From a virus, in IMG/VR virus record IMGVR_UViG_3300008469_000296, positions 1-31,819 of that record: a DNA stretch of 31,819 nt. One strand, 5' to 3'. The number at the start of each line of letters is the position of its first letter. Position 1 is the stretch's first letter. The translations under genes and the position numbers were made by a program. The notes beneath the pieces are model-generated. The model searched no databases and was not told where the DNA came from. It saw only the letters and a program-made list of their open reading frames with translations. Positions 8,876-16,818 of the stretch are shown here, piece after piece.

Positions 8876-9718
8876 CTATAGCCAATCGTTTAAATCTGTT
8901 GGCTTTGTTTCTTTCGGTTTTTCTTTTTCTTTTTTCAAAGTATAGCTAAAACAACTTTGGTGATTTGTATGGAATTTTTTCTTAAAGTTTTTAAGATTTT
9001 TAATTCCTCCTGATGTCCCCATCGAAATAACTCTCGCTCCATTATCAAATCTATCAGCAAATGCAGCCCATAAAATTAATTCATATTGATCATTTACCAC
9101 TTTATCTACTGTAGAATCAGATGCATATGTCAATTGATATGATACATCATCTTTATTATAGAATGCAACAGATGCAATGAATTTTCCATCTTTTTTCACA
9201 TTATAGAAACTATAATCTTTATTATTTAAAAAATGTACAGCATTTTTATATCTATTTGGGCTGAATGTCATTTTAAAAACTCTTGGATCTTTGTGTTTTT
9301 CTTCGATCCATAAATCAGTCAAATCATTTAATTCTTGATATGAAATTTCTGCTATTTCAAATCCTTCTCTTTGAACGAATCTTTTAGCTCTTCTAATCAT
9401 AGCATTTCTCTTTTTAGAAAGATTTTCTTGAATGATATGATTATCTTCAGTAGATGTTGATGTTCCTTTTTTAAATCCTAACTCGGTTAATTCAGGCAAT
9501 TCATTAACCGAGTACACATTTGTTTTAGTAAAATCAATTAACTGCTTATTCATAATATCAACAAACTTATCTTCATTTTTTAATACAACATAAGTAATAG
9601 CTCCTTTATTATAATAAACTTCAAATCCACAATCATTTTCTAAAATAGTCGAGCTTCGCTTATAGCATTTTTGAACACCCAGTGTTAATTCGTGGATGGT
9701 ATCGATGTTTTTTTCCAT
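8876..9718 (-). CDS. FemX/GNAT-like acyltransferase in the base-modification cluster
   Basis: The 280-residue protein has the pattern of the GNAT/FemAB (DUF2156-like) acyl- or aminoacyltransferases: RRAKRFVQREGFEIAEIS, then LTDLWIEEKH, FIASVAFYN, YQLTYASDSTVDK, and a closing MGTSGGIKNLKNFKKKF that matches the conserved Gly-rich turn before the FKxxF helix. It lies between queF and the QueF-like gene, so a tailoring step on the aminomethyl group of preQ1 is a reasonable inference. A charged linker (KEKEKPKETKP) leads to the C-terminus DLNDWL, which resembles the polymerase ending DDWF. An alternative is acylation of a protein or cell-wall component. The substrate is not determinable from sequence. 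Confidence 0.65.
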   Translation of the reverse strand: MEKNIDTIHELTLGVQKCYKRSSTILENDCGFEVYYNKGAITYVVLKNEDKFVDIMNKQLIDFTKTNVYSVNELPELTELGFKKGTSTSTEDNHIIQENLSKKRNAMIRRAKRFVQREGFEIAEISYQELNDLTDLWIEEKHKDPRVFKMTFSPNRYKNAVHFLNNKDYSFYNVKKDGKFIASVAFYNKDDVSYQLTYASDSTVDKVVNDQYELILWAAFADRFDNGARVISMGTSGGIKNLKNFKKKFHTNHQSCFSYTLKKEKEKPKETKPTDLNDWL

Positions 9719-9726
9719 TTTCCTTC

Positions 9727-10227
9727 CTAGCCTATTCTCTGTGGATTTAAATTTCTATTCATAAATCTATGTTTTTCAATTTCATCATATTTTTCTTCGC
9801 CGTTACTGTAAGTAAATGTTGGATGAATGCTAATATTACCTCTCGGATAAAATAAACCAACAACTTCGAGATATTTAGGATCCATTAATTCAACCAAATC
9901 TTTCCCTATTTTATTTGTCACATCTTCGTGAAATTCACCATTATTCATAAAACTAAATAAATATAATTTCAATGATTTTGATTCCACCATTTTAATATTC
10001 GGTATATAATTGATTATCAGTGTTGCAAAATCGGGCTGGCTTGTTTTTGGGCAAAGGCTTGTAAATTCATCAGCATTTAATGTAACCCAATAATCTCTTT
10101 GTGGATGGACATTCTCAAATGTCTCTAATGCATCTGGTGCATATTCATATTTATAAACAGTTTTACCTGAACCAAGTGAAGCAACCTCTTCACCTCTTTT
10201 TTCTTGATATTCTTTTAATTCGCTCAT
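9727..10227 (-). CDS. queF: preQ0 reductase (NADPH-dependent 7-cyano-7-deazaguanine reductase)
   Basis: QueF reduces the nitrile of preQ0 to the aminomethyl group of preQ1. The 166-residue protein is nearly full length against the short bacterial class and carries every key motif: [15 protein letters not shown] with the catalytic Cys and Asp, the NADPH-binding [12 protein letters not shown], and FHED with the substrate Glu and catalytic His. It starts directly after the queE stop codon, with its AGGAG ribosome site inside the last queE codons, so the two are translationally coupled. Its presence predicts that the phage makes preQ1, and so possibly dPreQ1 or a derivative in DNA, or feeds queuosine in tRNA. 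Confidence 0.95.
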   Translation of the reverse strand: MSELKEYQEKRGEEVASLGSGKTVYKYEYAPDALETFENVHPQRDYWVTLNADEFTSLCPKTSQPDFATLIINYIPNIKMVESKSLKLYLFSFMNNGEFHEDVTNKIGKDLVELMDPKYLEVVGLFYPRGNISIHPTFTYSNGEEKYDEIEKHRFMNRNLNPQRIG

Positions 10228-11025
10228 TTATACTCCTCTTTTATCATTATGTATTCTAATATGTAATCTATCACTATATCTCAAACTATGCTTCACAGCA
10301 AATTCATAAACTTCATAAGCATTTTCTTCTACTTCTTTTGAAGTTTCACCTTTCGGCATAACATAAACTACACCAAACGTAGGAACCATTGACAGAAATT
10401 CAAATATCTCATTGCTTTCATTCTTTATAGAATCTGCTGAAAGTACAAATTTAAAATACGAGCCCTCTGTATATTTTAGATATTCATTCACTACTTCTGG
10501 TTTCCATCTTTTATGTGGTTCTTCTCCACTCGCAGACATTTTGACTGACATACTGAATGAAACTTTTTTGTAAACATCATATTTGTTAAAATCAATTGCT
10601 ATAGTACCATTTGTTTCAAAAAATATTTTGAAACCTCTTGAATTAAAATACTCGATTGTTCCAATCATAACTTCATCTCTATGATGTAACAAAGGTTCAC
10701 CACCAGTAAAAATAATTATGGGTTTCTCAGCATTGCCATTTTCTATTGTATTAGCATCAGGTAGAACTTTTTTAATATCCTCTACTAAATCCTTTGCTTC
10801 ATCATAATATGTCCAAATGTGTTTAAAATGCTTAGCATTTACAGCATGAATGCTATCACAACCGGTTATAATAGTTTTATTGTCAAGCGGCGATGTTGTT
10901 TTGCAACCAAATCCGCTACAAGTTAAATTACATCCACCAGTTCTTACGAATATGGCAGGAACACCCATTTGTGCTCCTTCTCCTTGAACAGCATTACCAA
11001 AAATTTCATCTATAGGTAAAGACAT
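10228..11025 (-). CDS. queE: 7-carboxy-7-deazaguanine synthase (radical SAM)
   Basis: QueE is a radical SAM enzyme that rearranges carboxy-tetrahydropterin to 7-carboxy-7-deazaguanine. The 265 residues open with the typical IFGNAVQGEGAQMGVPAIFVRTGGCN. The iron-sulfur ligands read CNLTCSGFGC, a CX3CX4C spacing rather than the usual CX3CX2C. The SAM-binding FTGGEPLLH and FFETNGT motifs follow, then the QueE-typical SMSVKMSASGE. A 30-residue insert after the cluster loop matches the longer QueE class. It lies 2 bases downstream of queC. Confidence 0.93.
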   Translation of the reverse strand: MSLPIDEIFGNAVQGEGAQMGVPAIFVRTGGCNLTCSGFGCKTTSPLDNKTIITGCDSIHAVNAKHFKHIWTYYDEAKDLVEDIKKVLPDANTIENGNAEKPIIIFTGGEPLLHHRDEVMIGTIEYFNSRGFKIFFETNGTIAIDFNKYDVYKKVSFSMSVKMSASGEEPHKRWKPEVVNEYLKYTEGSYFKFVLSADSIKNESNEIFEFLSMVPTFGVVYVMPKGETSKEVEENAYEVYEFAVKHSLRYSDRLHIRIHNDKRGV

Positions 11026-11027
11026 TA

Positions 11028-11804
11028 TTATAATTCCTTTCTTATTTTTGTAATATCATCTTTTGTAATATCAAATTTGTTTAATATTTCTTCATCTGAA
11101 TAGCCTGCTGAAATATAACCAGTTAATTTCTCACTGCAAGTATTGCACTTTCCACATTCCTTTCCTGATCCATTATCTCCGTTATAACAAGACCACGTAC
11201 TTTCAAGTATATCCCAACCAAATTCAGAAGATAATTTTTTTGCTATTTTCAATTCATCATCTTTGTAAAGTTCCACAAAAGGAGCAACAAATTGAATTTG
11301 GTTTTGTCTATTCAGAACTAATACATTGTTAACTGCATCTCTAAATGCTAAACTAGTATCCCAATATCCATATTCATCTACAGCATTCAATCCTTGAAAA
11401 ATAAATCCACAATCTTTTGCTTCTGCATAAGCAGCAGTAATAGATGCAAATTGTAAATTTCTAAATGGTACATATGTATTAACTTGTGGGTCACCAGAAT
11501 TTTCCTCTGCAGTTTTTGGTGTAAGTGCAGAACCTTCGATTAATGCAGAAGTTTCAATTGCAATTTCTTTTAAATAATCTAAATTAATTATTTTAAATTC
11601 TATACCAAGTTTATCAGCAGTTTGCTTAGCAGCATCCAATTCTATCGAATGTCTTTGTCCAAAGTTAAATGCTAACGCTTTAACTTTATCAGATCCATAT
11701 TTATTAACAAGTAGATATGTTAATGTGGTCGAATCTAATCCACCACTTAAAGCAACACAGACATTTCTATCTGTTTCTGGCAATTCAATATCAGTTATTT
11801 CCAT
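11028..11804 (-). CDS. queC: 7-cyano-7-deazaguanine (preQ0) synthase
   Basis: QueC uses ATP and ammonia to convert carboxy-deazaguanine, through its amide, to the nitrile preQ0. The N-terminal PP-loop is VALSGGLDSTTL. Conserved family motifs follow: FNFGQRHSIELDAAK, TYVPFRNLQFASIT and GLNAVDEYGYWD. The C-terminal zinc site is ESTWSCYN...CGKCNTC. At 258 residues it is slightly longer than the usual 220-235. It is the first gene after the promoter at 11830-11862 and leads a tight queC-queE-queF-acyltransferase run. Confidence 0.95.
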   Translation of the reverse strand: MEITDIELPETDRNVCVALSGGLDSTTLTYLLVNKYGSDKVKALAFNFGQRHSIELDAAKQTADKLGIEFKIINLDYLKEIAIETSALIEGSALTPKTAEENSGDPQVNTYVPFRNLQFASITAAYAEAKDCGFIFQGLNAVDEYGYWDTSLAFRDAVNNVLVLNRQNQIQFVAPFVELYKDDELKIAKKLSSEFGWDILESTWSCYNGDNGSGKECGKCNTCSEKLTGYISAGYSDEEILNKFDITKDDITKIRKEL

Positions 11805-11829
11805 TTCATTTCCTCCTCTTATTTAATAT

Positions 11830-11862
11830 ATTATAGGATATTTTACCTTAAATCTACATTAA
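11830..11862 (-). promoter_or_regulatory. Middle-type promoter upstream of queC
   Basis: Minus-strand boxes are TTAATG, 5 bases, TTAAGG, 10 bases, TATAAT (11835-11830). It lies between the amidotransferase stop and the queC start and would drive queC, queE, queF and the acyltransferase. Confidence 0.7.
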
Positions 11863-11873
11863 AAAATATTTTA

Positions 11874-12497
11874 TTATTCAAATTCTCCTTGAATAATGAT
11901 ATTGAATCTCTTAGTTTTAAACTCACTGACTTCTATGATATTTTTATTTTCAAAATCAATCTTATAAATAGTATCATAATTTATGCATTTTGAATCTTCG
12001 AATCTTTCAGAAGAGATATTCAAATCTGTGTCAATATAAAGTTTACCGTGTTTAGTTCTAAAAATAAAATAATCTTTCCCGTTGTAATATAAACAAGAAA
12101 ACAACCCTTCTATTGAATCCAATATTTCAAATCCGAATTTTTCAATTGATTTGTGTAACAATTCAGTATCAAATGCAATGTTAATATTTAACTTATTTTG
12201 CAAATATTTTATGCCTCTTGGAGTGAGTATACCGTTGTGCCAAAGTTTGCTTCCGTTATGTAAGGTAGGATGAATTCTATCAAAATCCTTAACCATACCA
12301 CCTGTAGGCGCTTGAATATGTGAAATGATATATCCATTTCCATTTATTTGATCGAGGCATTCAAAATTAAATGTCCCAAAACCTTTTTCAGTTTTGCCAT
12401 CATTGGTCACGCTCCAAGAAAAACTTCCTCTGTGCATATTCAATTTAACTAAATCTGAAACCTTTTCTTTTTTGAAAGAAGCAATGATACTACACAT
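11874..12497 (-). CDS. Stand-alone class II glutamine amidotransferase
   Basis: The protein begins MCSIIASF, so after Met removal Cys1 is the Ntn-type glutaminase nucleophile. Downstream motifs fit the fold: MHRGSFSW (arginine for glutamine binding), ISHIQAPTGG and HNGSKLWHNGIL (the conserved NG/WHNG loop), then ELLHKSIEKFG and IEGLFSCLYYN. It is 207 residues with no synthetase domain, so it must hand ammonia to a partner. In other phages a glutaminase domain fused to QueC (Gat-QueC) is linked to amidated deazaguanine in DNA. Here it lies between dpdA and queC, so candidate partners are QueC or an enzyme acting on the inserted base. Its ribosome site overlaps the end of dpdA. Confidence 0.8.
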   Translation of the reverse strand: MCSIIASFKKEKVSDLVKLNMHRGSFSWSVTNDGKTEKGFGTFNFECLDQINGNGYIISHIQAPTGGMVKDFDRIHPTLHNGSKLWHNGILTPRGIKYLQNKLNINIAFDTELLHKSIEKFGFEILDSIEGLFSCLYYNGKDYFIFRTKHGKLYIDTDLNISSERFEDSKCINYDTIYKIDFENKNIIEVSEFKTKRFNIIIQGEFE

Positions 12498-12506
12498 TTT
12501 AATCCT

Positions 12507-13877
12507 TTATATCCAATCATCTATTGATTTCTGATTTCCAGAAATTTTTTCGAATTTCTCATATGTATCAACTCTTGCAATTCTATTAGAATGAATATTT
12601 GAAGCAATCGCAAATTCTCTCCATTTTAAATATTCTTCATAATTGGTTACATTAGTCAATGACACAAGTATTTTTGTTTTTGAAGTTTTGCTCAAAAAAC
12701 TTAAAAATGATTCTGAATCTTTGATTATTTCATTTAATTGTTCCGTAAAGTTCATGCCTTGGGATATAATAAACATAACAAACATTATTATTCCATTATG
12801 CAATTTTTCCTTTTCCACTTCAGGACATTCGTGTTCCCAAATAGCTTTGAAACTTCTACTAGTAGAATCTAAAAAATAATGTCTGAATTCTTCATAATTC
12901 ATTTTTGAAACTTCATTTACACCCAATCTCGTCATATTATCTTGTATTTCTGAAAGTATGATATCAAATTCAGCAGGTACATGATCATCTGGTTCAACCC
13001 TTCCAAAATTATATGTTTTACCTGTACCTGATTTATATCTTCCAAAAACGTGCGAACTCGATAGAGAAGTGCTATCATAACTGATATGAGTTTCTTTCGG
13101 TAAATAACCTGAATTTACCATCGCAATAATTGGTGCGAGTCTTCCTATTGAACCAACACCAAGTAAATGTAATCTTTTTTTGATAATATCAGGACAATTT
13201 AATTTGGGGATAATTGAATACATATCAGCAGCCTCTAAAATTCCATTTCCGATACACGTATCAGCAATCGCAAGGCCTTCAATATAATCAATATCTTCAT
13301 CCCATTCTATTTGCTCAAAAACGCCATTACTGAAATTTATCCAATCTTCTGGTGAATTCCCTTGTAAAATTATAAATACTTTAGTTTTATGTTTCCCTTG
13401 TTTAAAAAATTCTATTTGTTGTTTAATATTTTTCCCTGTAGAAATACCTTTGTCGTATACATGTTCACCTACGACAAATTTTCCAGCCATTTCAGTTCTT
13501 GCTGATGCACCTTTCATAGCTTCGTCAATATAAAGCGGAATCTCATCAAAACACATTGCATAATCACCTGCTGTTTGATTATCGTAAATTTGCATTTTCA
13601 TATTATCATCAAGCACTTTGTTTTTTGTGGTGATAATTTGAAGACCACCTGAATCTACATAAACTTTGGTGCCATATTGTTTAACAAGATCGCCTTGATC
13701 TGCTTCTGTGAATGCATTGAATAAAACAGAACACGGATTATTAGGATAATATTCATTGAATGATTTAAATATCGAAGCAATATTCTCAATCAATTCAGGA
13801 TCATCATTAATTCTCGGATTATTGAGTTTGAAGAAACCTAATCCACTAAATATATACTCTAATTTCATATTTTTCAT
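12507..13877 (-). CDS. dpdA: DpdA-type DNA guanine transglycosylase
   Basis: The 456-residue protein is TGT-like. Motifs in order are YVDSGGLQ (first active-site Asp), MCFDEIPLY (Asp/Glu recognising the base), ILQGNSPEDW, GLAIADTCIG, LHLLGVGSIGRLAPI, and SYDSTSLSS, where the Asp is the likely nucleophile. It lacks the TGT C-terminal zinc site, as phage DpdA proteins often do. In phages DpdA exchanges guanine in DNA for preQ0 or related deazaguanines. Its setting among folE, queC, queD, queE, queF and a glutaminase fits this role rather than tRNA modification. The protein ends SIDDWI, matching the polymerase ending IDDWF. Which DpdA subfamily it belongs to needs a phylogeny. Confidence 0.88.
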   Translation of the reverse strand: MKNMKLEYIFSGLGFFKLNNPRINDDPELIENIASIFKSFNEYYPNNPCSVLFNAFTEADQGDLVKQYGTKVYVDSGGLQIITTKNKVLDDNMKMQIYDNQTAGDYAMCFDEIPLYIDEAMKGASARTEMAGKFVVGEHVYDKGISTGKNIKQQIEFFKQGKHKTKVFIILQGNSPEDWINFSNGVFEQIEWDEDIDYIEGLAIADTCIGNGILEAADMYSIIPKLNCPDIIKKRLHLLGVGSIGRLAPIIAMVNSGYLPKETHISYDSTSLSSSHVFGRYKSGTGKTYNFGRVEPDDHVPAEFDIILSEIQDNMTRLGVNEVSKMNYEEFRHYFLDSTSRSFKAIWEHECPEVEKEKLHNGIIMFVMFIISQGMNFTEQLNEIIKDSESFLSFLSKTSKTKILVSLTNVTNYEEYLKWREFAIASNIHSNRIARVDTYEKFEKISGNQKSIDDWI

Positions 13878-13886
13878 TCTATTTCC

Positions 13887-14489
13887 TTATACCTGTTGCT
13901 CTACAATTTTATTAACAAATGGTTTTGGTCGCGAAGTATTTTTGTGATATCTGATTAGCTTATCATACATTTCAGGATCATTCCAATTGTTTTTCACATC
14001 ATCAGAAAAAACAATATCTTCTAAATCAAATTGTGCCCAACTCAAATCATCTTTAAAGCTTTGTGCACAACCAGTTGCTGTTTCGGCAACTCTTACCGAA
14101 AATGCAGAAACGCCTTTTTCGCCGTTATTAAATTCAGTAGCTTGAATAATTTTATCGAGTACAAACAAAAACATCAGAGAATATGCTTCTGCACTTGGAG
14201 AAACAGGCATTTCTACCCATCTATTACATTCTTTTTTCATAAATGTTTTAAATTTTTCACTCTCTTTATTCCAAAGCGAATATGATAGTTCAAATGAACT
14301 GATAATATCTTTAATAGTTCCTTTCATCAATCCAAAATCTAAAACCATTTGACCATTATCAAATCCTTTAGATGTAAAAAATGCCTCTACCACATATGAA
14401 TGAGAATGTATTGATTTCTTACATCTTTCTGAACTACAATTTCTTACTATGTGCTGACCGTTAAATTTAAATAATTTTCTGATTATCAT
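13887..14489 (-). CDS. queD: 6-carboxytetrahydropterin synthase, C-terminally extended
   Basis: QueD converts dihydroneopterin triphosphate to 6-carboxytetrahydropterin. Visible motifs are KFNGQHIVRNCSSERCKKSIHSHSY, where the first His and the HSH pair bind zinc and a Cys acts in catalysis, then MVLDFGLMKGTIKDII, PSAEAYS and VRVAETATGCA. The protein has 200 residues against about 120 for bacterial QueD. The T-fold ends near residue 150 and an extra acidic then basic tail of about 50 residues follows, with no known domain. It lies 9 bases upstream of dpdA and 5 bases downstream of an unknown gene. Confidence 0.9.
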   Translation of the reverse strand: MIIRKLFKFNGQHIVRNCSSERCKKSIHSHSYVVEAFFTSKGFDNGQMVLDFGLMKGTIKDIISSFELSYSLWNKESEKFKTFMKKECNRWVEMPVSPSAEAYSLMFLFVLDKIIQATEFNNGEKGVSAFSVRVAETATGCAQSFKDDLSWAQFDLEDIVFSDDVKNNWNDPEMYDKLIRYHKNTSRPKPFVNKIVEQQV

Positions 14490-14494
14490 TTTTT

Positions 14495-14845
14495 TTATCC
14501 TTTGTAATTATATTTCAATATTTTTGAATGGGGTTTTAATATATCAGTATAGCTTTCTTTTCCTATTTTCACGGTACAATTTAATGGTTGCTGTAAAAAA
14601 TAATAAAGAACAGAATGAACATCTTCAAAAATTGATAAGCTATTATCTAATAAAAAGAATCTATAACTGAACTCAGTAATTTGTTCATTATCTGTCACTA
14701 AACAGTGATCCAAATAATCAATAATTGTCAGATATTTATCAGCTTCTTCCTTTCCAAGAATTCTATTAAATTCAATTGATATTTCAATTGAGCCACCTAT
14801 TAATGGGTTATGACCCATTTCTACAACATCTGATATCTTATACAT
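14495..14845 (-). CDS. Unknown protein upstream of queD
   Basis: This 116-residue protein has a good AGGAG ribosome site and lies 5 bases before queD. I do not recognise the family. It has alternating hydrophobic strands and helices (GGSIEISIEFNRIL, IIDYLDHCLV, VHSVLYYFLQQ) that loosely recall a T-fold protein with a QueD-like LDH segment. The zinc-binding histidines and the catalytic Cys are absent, so it would not be an active QueD. It could be a divergent T-fold partner of QueD or an unrelated phage protein. Confidence 0.7.
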   Translation of the reverse strand: MYKISDVVEMGHNPLIGGSIEISIEFNRILGKEEADKYLTIIDYLDHCLVTDNEQITEFSYRFFLLDNSLSIFEDVHSVLYYFLQQPLNCTVKIGKESYTDILKPHSKILKYNYKG

Positions 14846-14885
14846 ACTAACTCCTTTTTTTATTTTTTGATAAAATTTCTAAATA

Positions 14886-15320
14886 TTAAATTTCCCAAGG
14901 ATATACAATCCAGCCTTCCGGTTTTTCATTTATATATATTTGGTTTTTATCATCGTGATTTTTATGACCGTGTAAAGTAATACTTTTGATTTTTATATTA
15001 GGATAATTATGATGAAAATATTCTTTCACTTTCCCTATAGTTTTACCAGAATCGTAAATATCATCTAATATTACTAAAGTTTGATCTACAGATATGCCAG
15101 CATTAAAAATCATCATTGCTTCTTTATCATTTTGTCCATCATATGTTTGAAATTTCATAATCGATAGTGGCAATTTTAATATGTTGCTGAGATGTGCACC
15201 AATCCCAAGCGACCCTCTGTAAATTGAAACGAGATGTGGATTTTCAAATCCAAGTATTATATCTCTCATTTTAGCAATATCATTATTATAATCTTTATTT
15301 GTATAGTAAATTTTCATCAT
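14886..15320 (-). CDS. Gpt-like xanthine/guanine phosphoribosyltransferase
   Basis: The enzyme transfers a purine base to PRPP to give the nucleotide. The PRPP loop is TLVILDDIYDSGKTIGKV, and an earlier VSIYRGSLGIGAHLSNIL matches the VSRGGLVPGALLA region of E. coli Gpt. The C-terminus GWIVYPWEI matches the Gpt ending TWIEQPWD, where the Trp-Ile segment packs on the purine. I choose the ATG at 15320 (144 residues), 5 bases after AGGAG; a longer reading to 15377 has no ribosome site. It sits just upstream of the queD-dpdA genes, so recycling of guanine released by DpdA is a plausible job. Confidence 0.78.
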   Translation of the reverse strand: MMKIYYTNKDYNNDIAKMRDIILGFENPHLVSIYRGSLGIGAHLSNILKLPLSIMKFQTYDGQNDKEAMMIFNAGISVDQTLVILDDIYDSGKTIGKVKEYFHHNYPNIKIKSITLHGHKNHDDKNQIYINEKPEGWIVYPWEI

Positions 15321-15342
15321 TTTATCTCCTTCATTTATAAAT

Positions 15343-15636
15343 CTATTTAACGTTTGACTTATTTGAAAAAATTTCAAATAATATCGCTGAATAATTCATT
15401 CCGATTTGGTTATCAAGATTTTGTTTGATACTGAATAAAACTCTTAACGGGAATGAACTAACATTTCTTTTTCGTGCTTTTAACCAAGAATAAAATTCTT
15501 TTTCCAATAAAAATATTTCAGATATCTTTTTAATGTCTCTATATGTATAAATAAGCGAAATAAAATATCTGATTATATACCAAATTCTAAAATTGTTATT
15601 TCTTAATAATACTAAGAATCTAAAAAAATTTAACAT
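15343..15636 (-). CDS. Unknown small basic protein with hydrophobic N-terminus
   Basis: The 97-residue ORF follows AGGA and ends 22 bases before the phosphoribosyltransferase start. The first 32 residues are rich in Phe, Leu, Ile and Tyr (FFRFLVLL, YIIRYFISLIY) but interrupted by arginines, so a membrane anchor is possible but not clear. The rest is basic. No family recognised. Confidence 0.55.
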   Translation of the reverse strand: MLNFFRFLVLLRNNNFRIWYIIRYFISLIYTYRDIKKISEIFLLEKEFYSWLKARKRNVSSFPLRVLFSIKQNLDNQIGMNYSAILFEIFSNKSNVK

Positions 15637-15645
15637 TGGATTTTC

Positions 15646-15921
15646 CTAATACGTAAGTGTTAAAGCAATCGCCTCTTCAAAAGTTTGAAAATTTGGTTTG
15701 TTTTTCATAACAAACTCTTCAAATTTTTCTGCATTGCCATCACCCTCTTGCCAATTTTCTATATAAGGTATGTTTCCGAATATAAATGCCTTGTATTCCA
15801 AATCAGATCGTTTGGTTCTATTTTCAATTTCTTTTTTTGTTTTATATATCGCTGATAAACCGATTCTATTGAAATTATCAGCCTCTTCATTTGCTTGTGC
15901 TAATTTACTCGATTGTAACAT
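15646..15921 (-). CDS. Unknown protein
   Basis: I place the start at the ATG at 15921 (91 residues, MLQSSKLAQ), 8 bases after AAGG. A longer reading from a TTG at 15987 lacks a ribosome site. The protein is mixed charged with a compact C-terminal half (YKAFIFGNIPYIENW). No family recognised. The upstream stretch 15922-16041 holds a decayed-looking ORF start described among the findings. Confidence 0.55.
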   Translation of the reverse strand: MLQSSKLAQANEEADNFNRIGLSAIYKTKKEIENRTKRSDLEYKAFIFGNIPYIENWQEGDGNAEKFEEFVMKNKPNFQTFEEAIALTLTY

Positions 15922-16041
15922 ATTCATATCCTTCAATTTTAAATCTTTATTTAAACCTATTATATTCGTCGTGTGCTGCCTTTTCAATTAGTGCTTACAT
16001 AATTAATCCTTTCAATTTTTATTATGATTGAAACGCATTTA

Positions 16042-16407
16042 TCATTGATTACAATAATCTATTAGCCATTTTATTCTAAAAGAACAATTCCATTTATTTG
16101 AAATATATGCAAAATCACTTCTTATTGTTTTCGGATCATATCCATATGTTTCAATGCCATTTCTATGATCGCGATCTACATGAAGTGAAATCCTATAAAG
16201 CTTTTTTAATTCAGGAAGAATTGAATCTACATTTTTCAATTTATAATCAATCGGCTCTTCAAAGAACTTATGAACCTTATATAAATATCTAGTTTCATTA
16301 GGAGTATCTCCTAATGAAAGATTTTTGTTTTCAAAATATGATAAAATCATAATCATTTGTTTAGTATAAAATTTATCTATTTTATTTTTTTGTTTGTATT
16401 TTTTCAT
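16042..16407 (-). CDS. Unknown protein
   Basis: A 121-residue basic protein beginning MKKYKQKNKIDKFYTKQM after an AAGG ribosome site. The second half has several aromatic and His residues (LHVDRDHRNGIETYGYD). No family recognised and no membrane segment seen. Confidence 0.6.
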   Translation of the reverse strand: MKKYKQKNKIDKFYTKQMIMILSYFENKNLSLGDTPNETRYLYKVHKFFEEPIDYKLKNVDSILPELKKLYRISLHVDRDHRNGIETYGYDPKTIRSDFAYISNKWNCSFRIKWLIDYCNQ

Positions 16408-16455
16408 GTTTTTTTGCCTTATTGATTATTATCGTTTCTAGTGAATTATATTAGA

Positions 16456-16818
16456 TTAAAAGAAATCCTCAAAATCTTTTAATTCAGCGGATAATTCCTC
16501 ATCAGTCAATGGTTCAGATTCGCTCACACATTCTATATAATCCAATAAACATTCTAATTCTAAAATATAATGATTAAGCTTATTAGTATTGATTATTACA
16601 TTGCTTTTAAAGAATTTTGCTCTTTTGCCTGTAGTTTTTGGAATATTCATCCCTATTTTAATAATGGCATTATTTTGCTCTTTCAATAATATCAATTCAT
16701 TGATATTTGCTACTACATCATTATACACTGAAATTATATTAGACGAATTTAATATATTTCTACTTAAAAGAAGCTTATTAATATTATTATATGAATATTC
16801 TTTATATTCCCATTTCAT
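16456..16818 (-). CDS. Unknown protein
   Basis: A 120-residue protein, largely helical by composition, with a very acidic C-terminus (SESEPLTDEELSAELKDFEDFF). Its ATG lies inside the end of the small membrane-protein gene (17-base overlap), so translation is probably coupled. The upstream GGGG is an imperfect ribosome site. No family recognised. Confidence 0.6.
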   Translation of the reverse strand: MKWEYKEYSYNNINKLLLSRNILNSSNIISVYNDVVANINELILLKEQNNAIIKIGMNIPKTTGKRAKFFKSNVIINTNKLNHYILELECLLDYIECVSESEPLTDEELSAELKDFEDFF

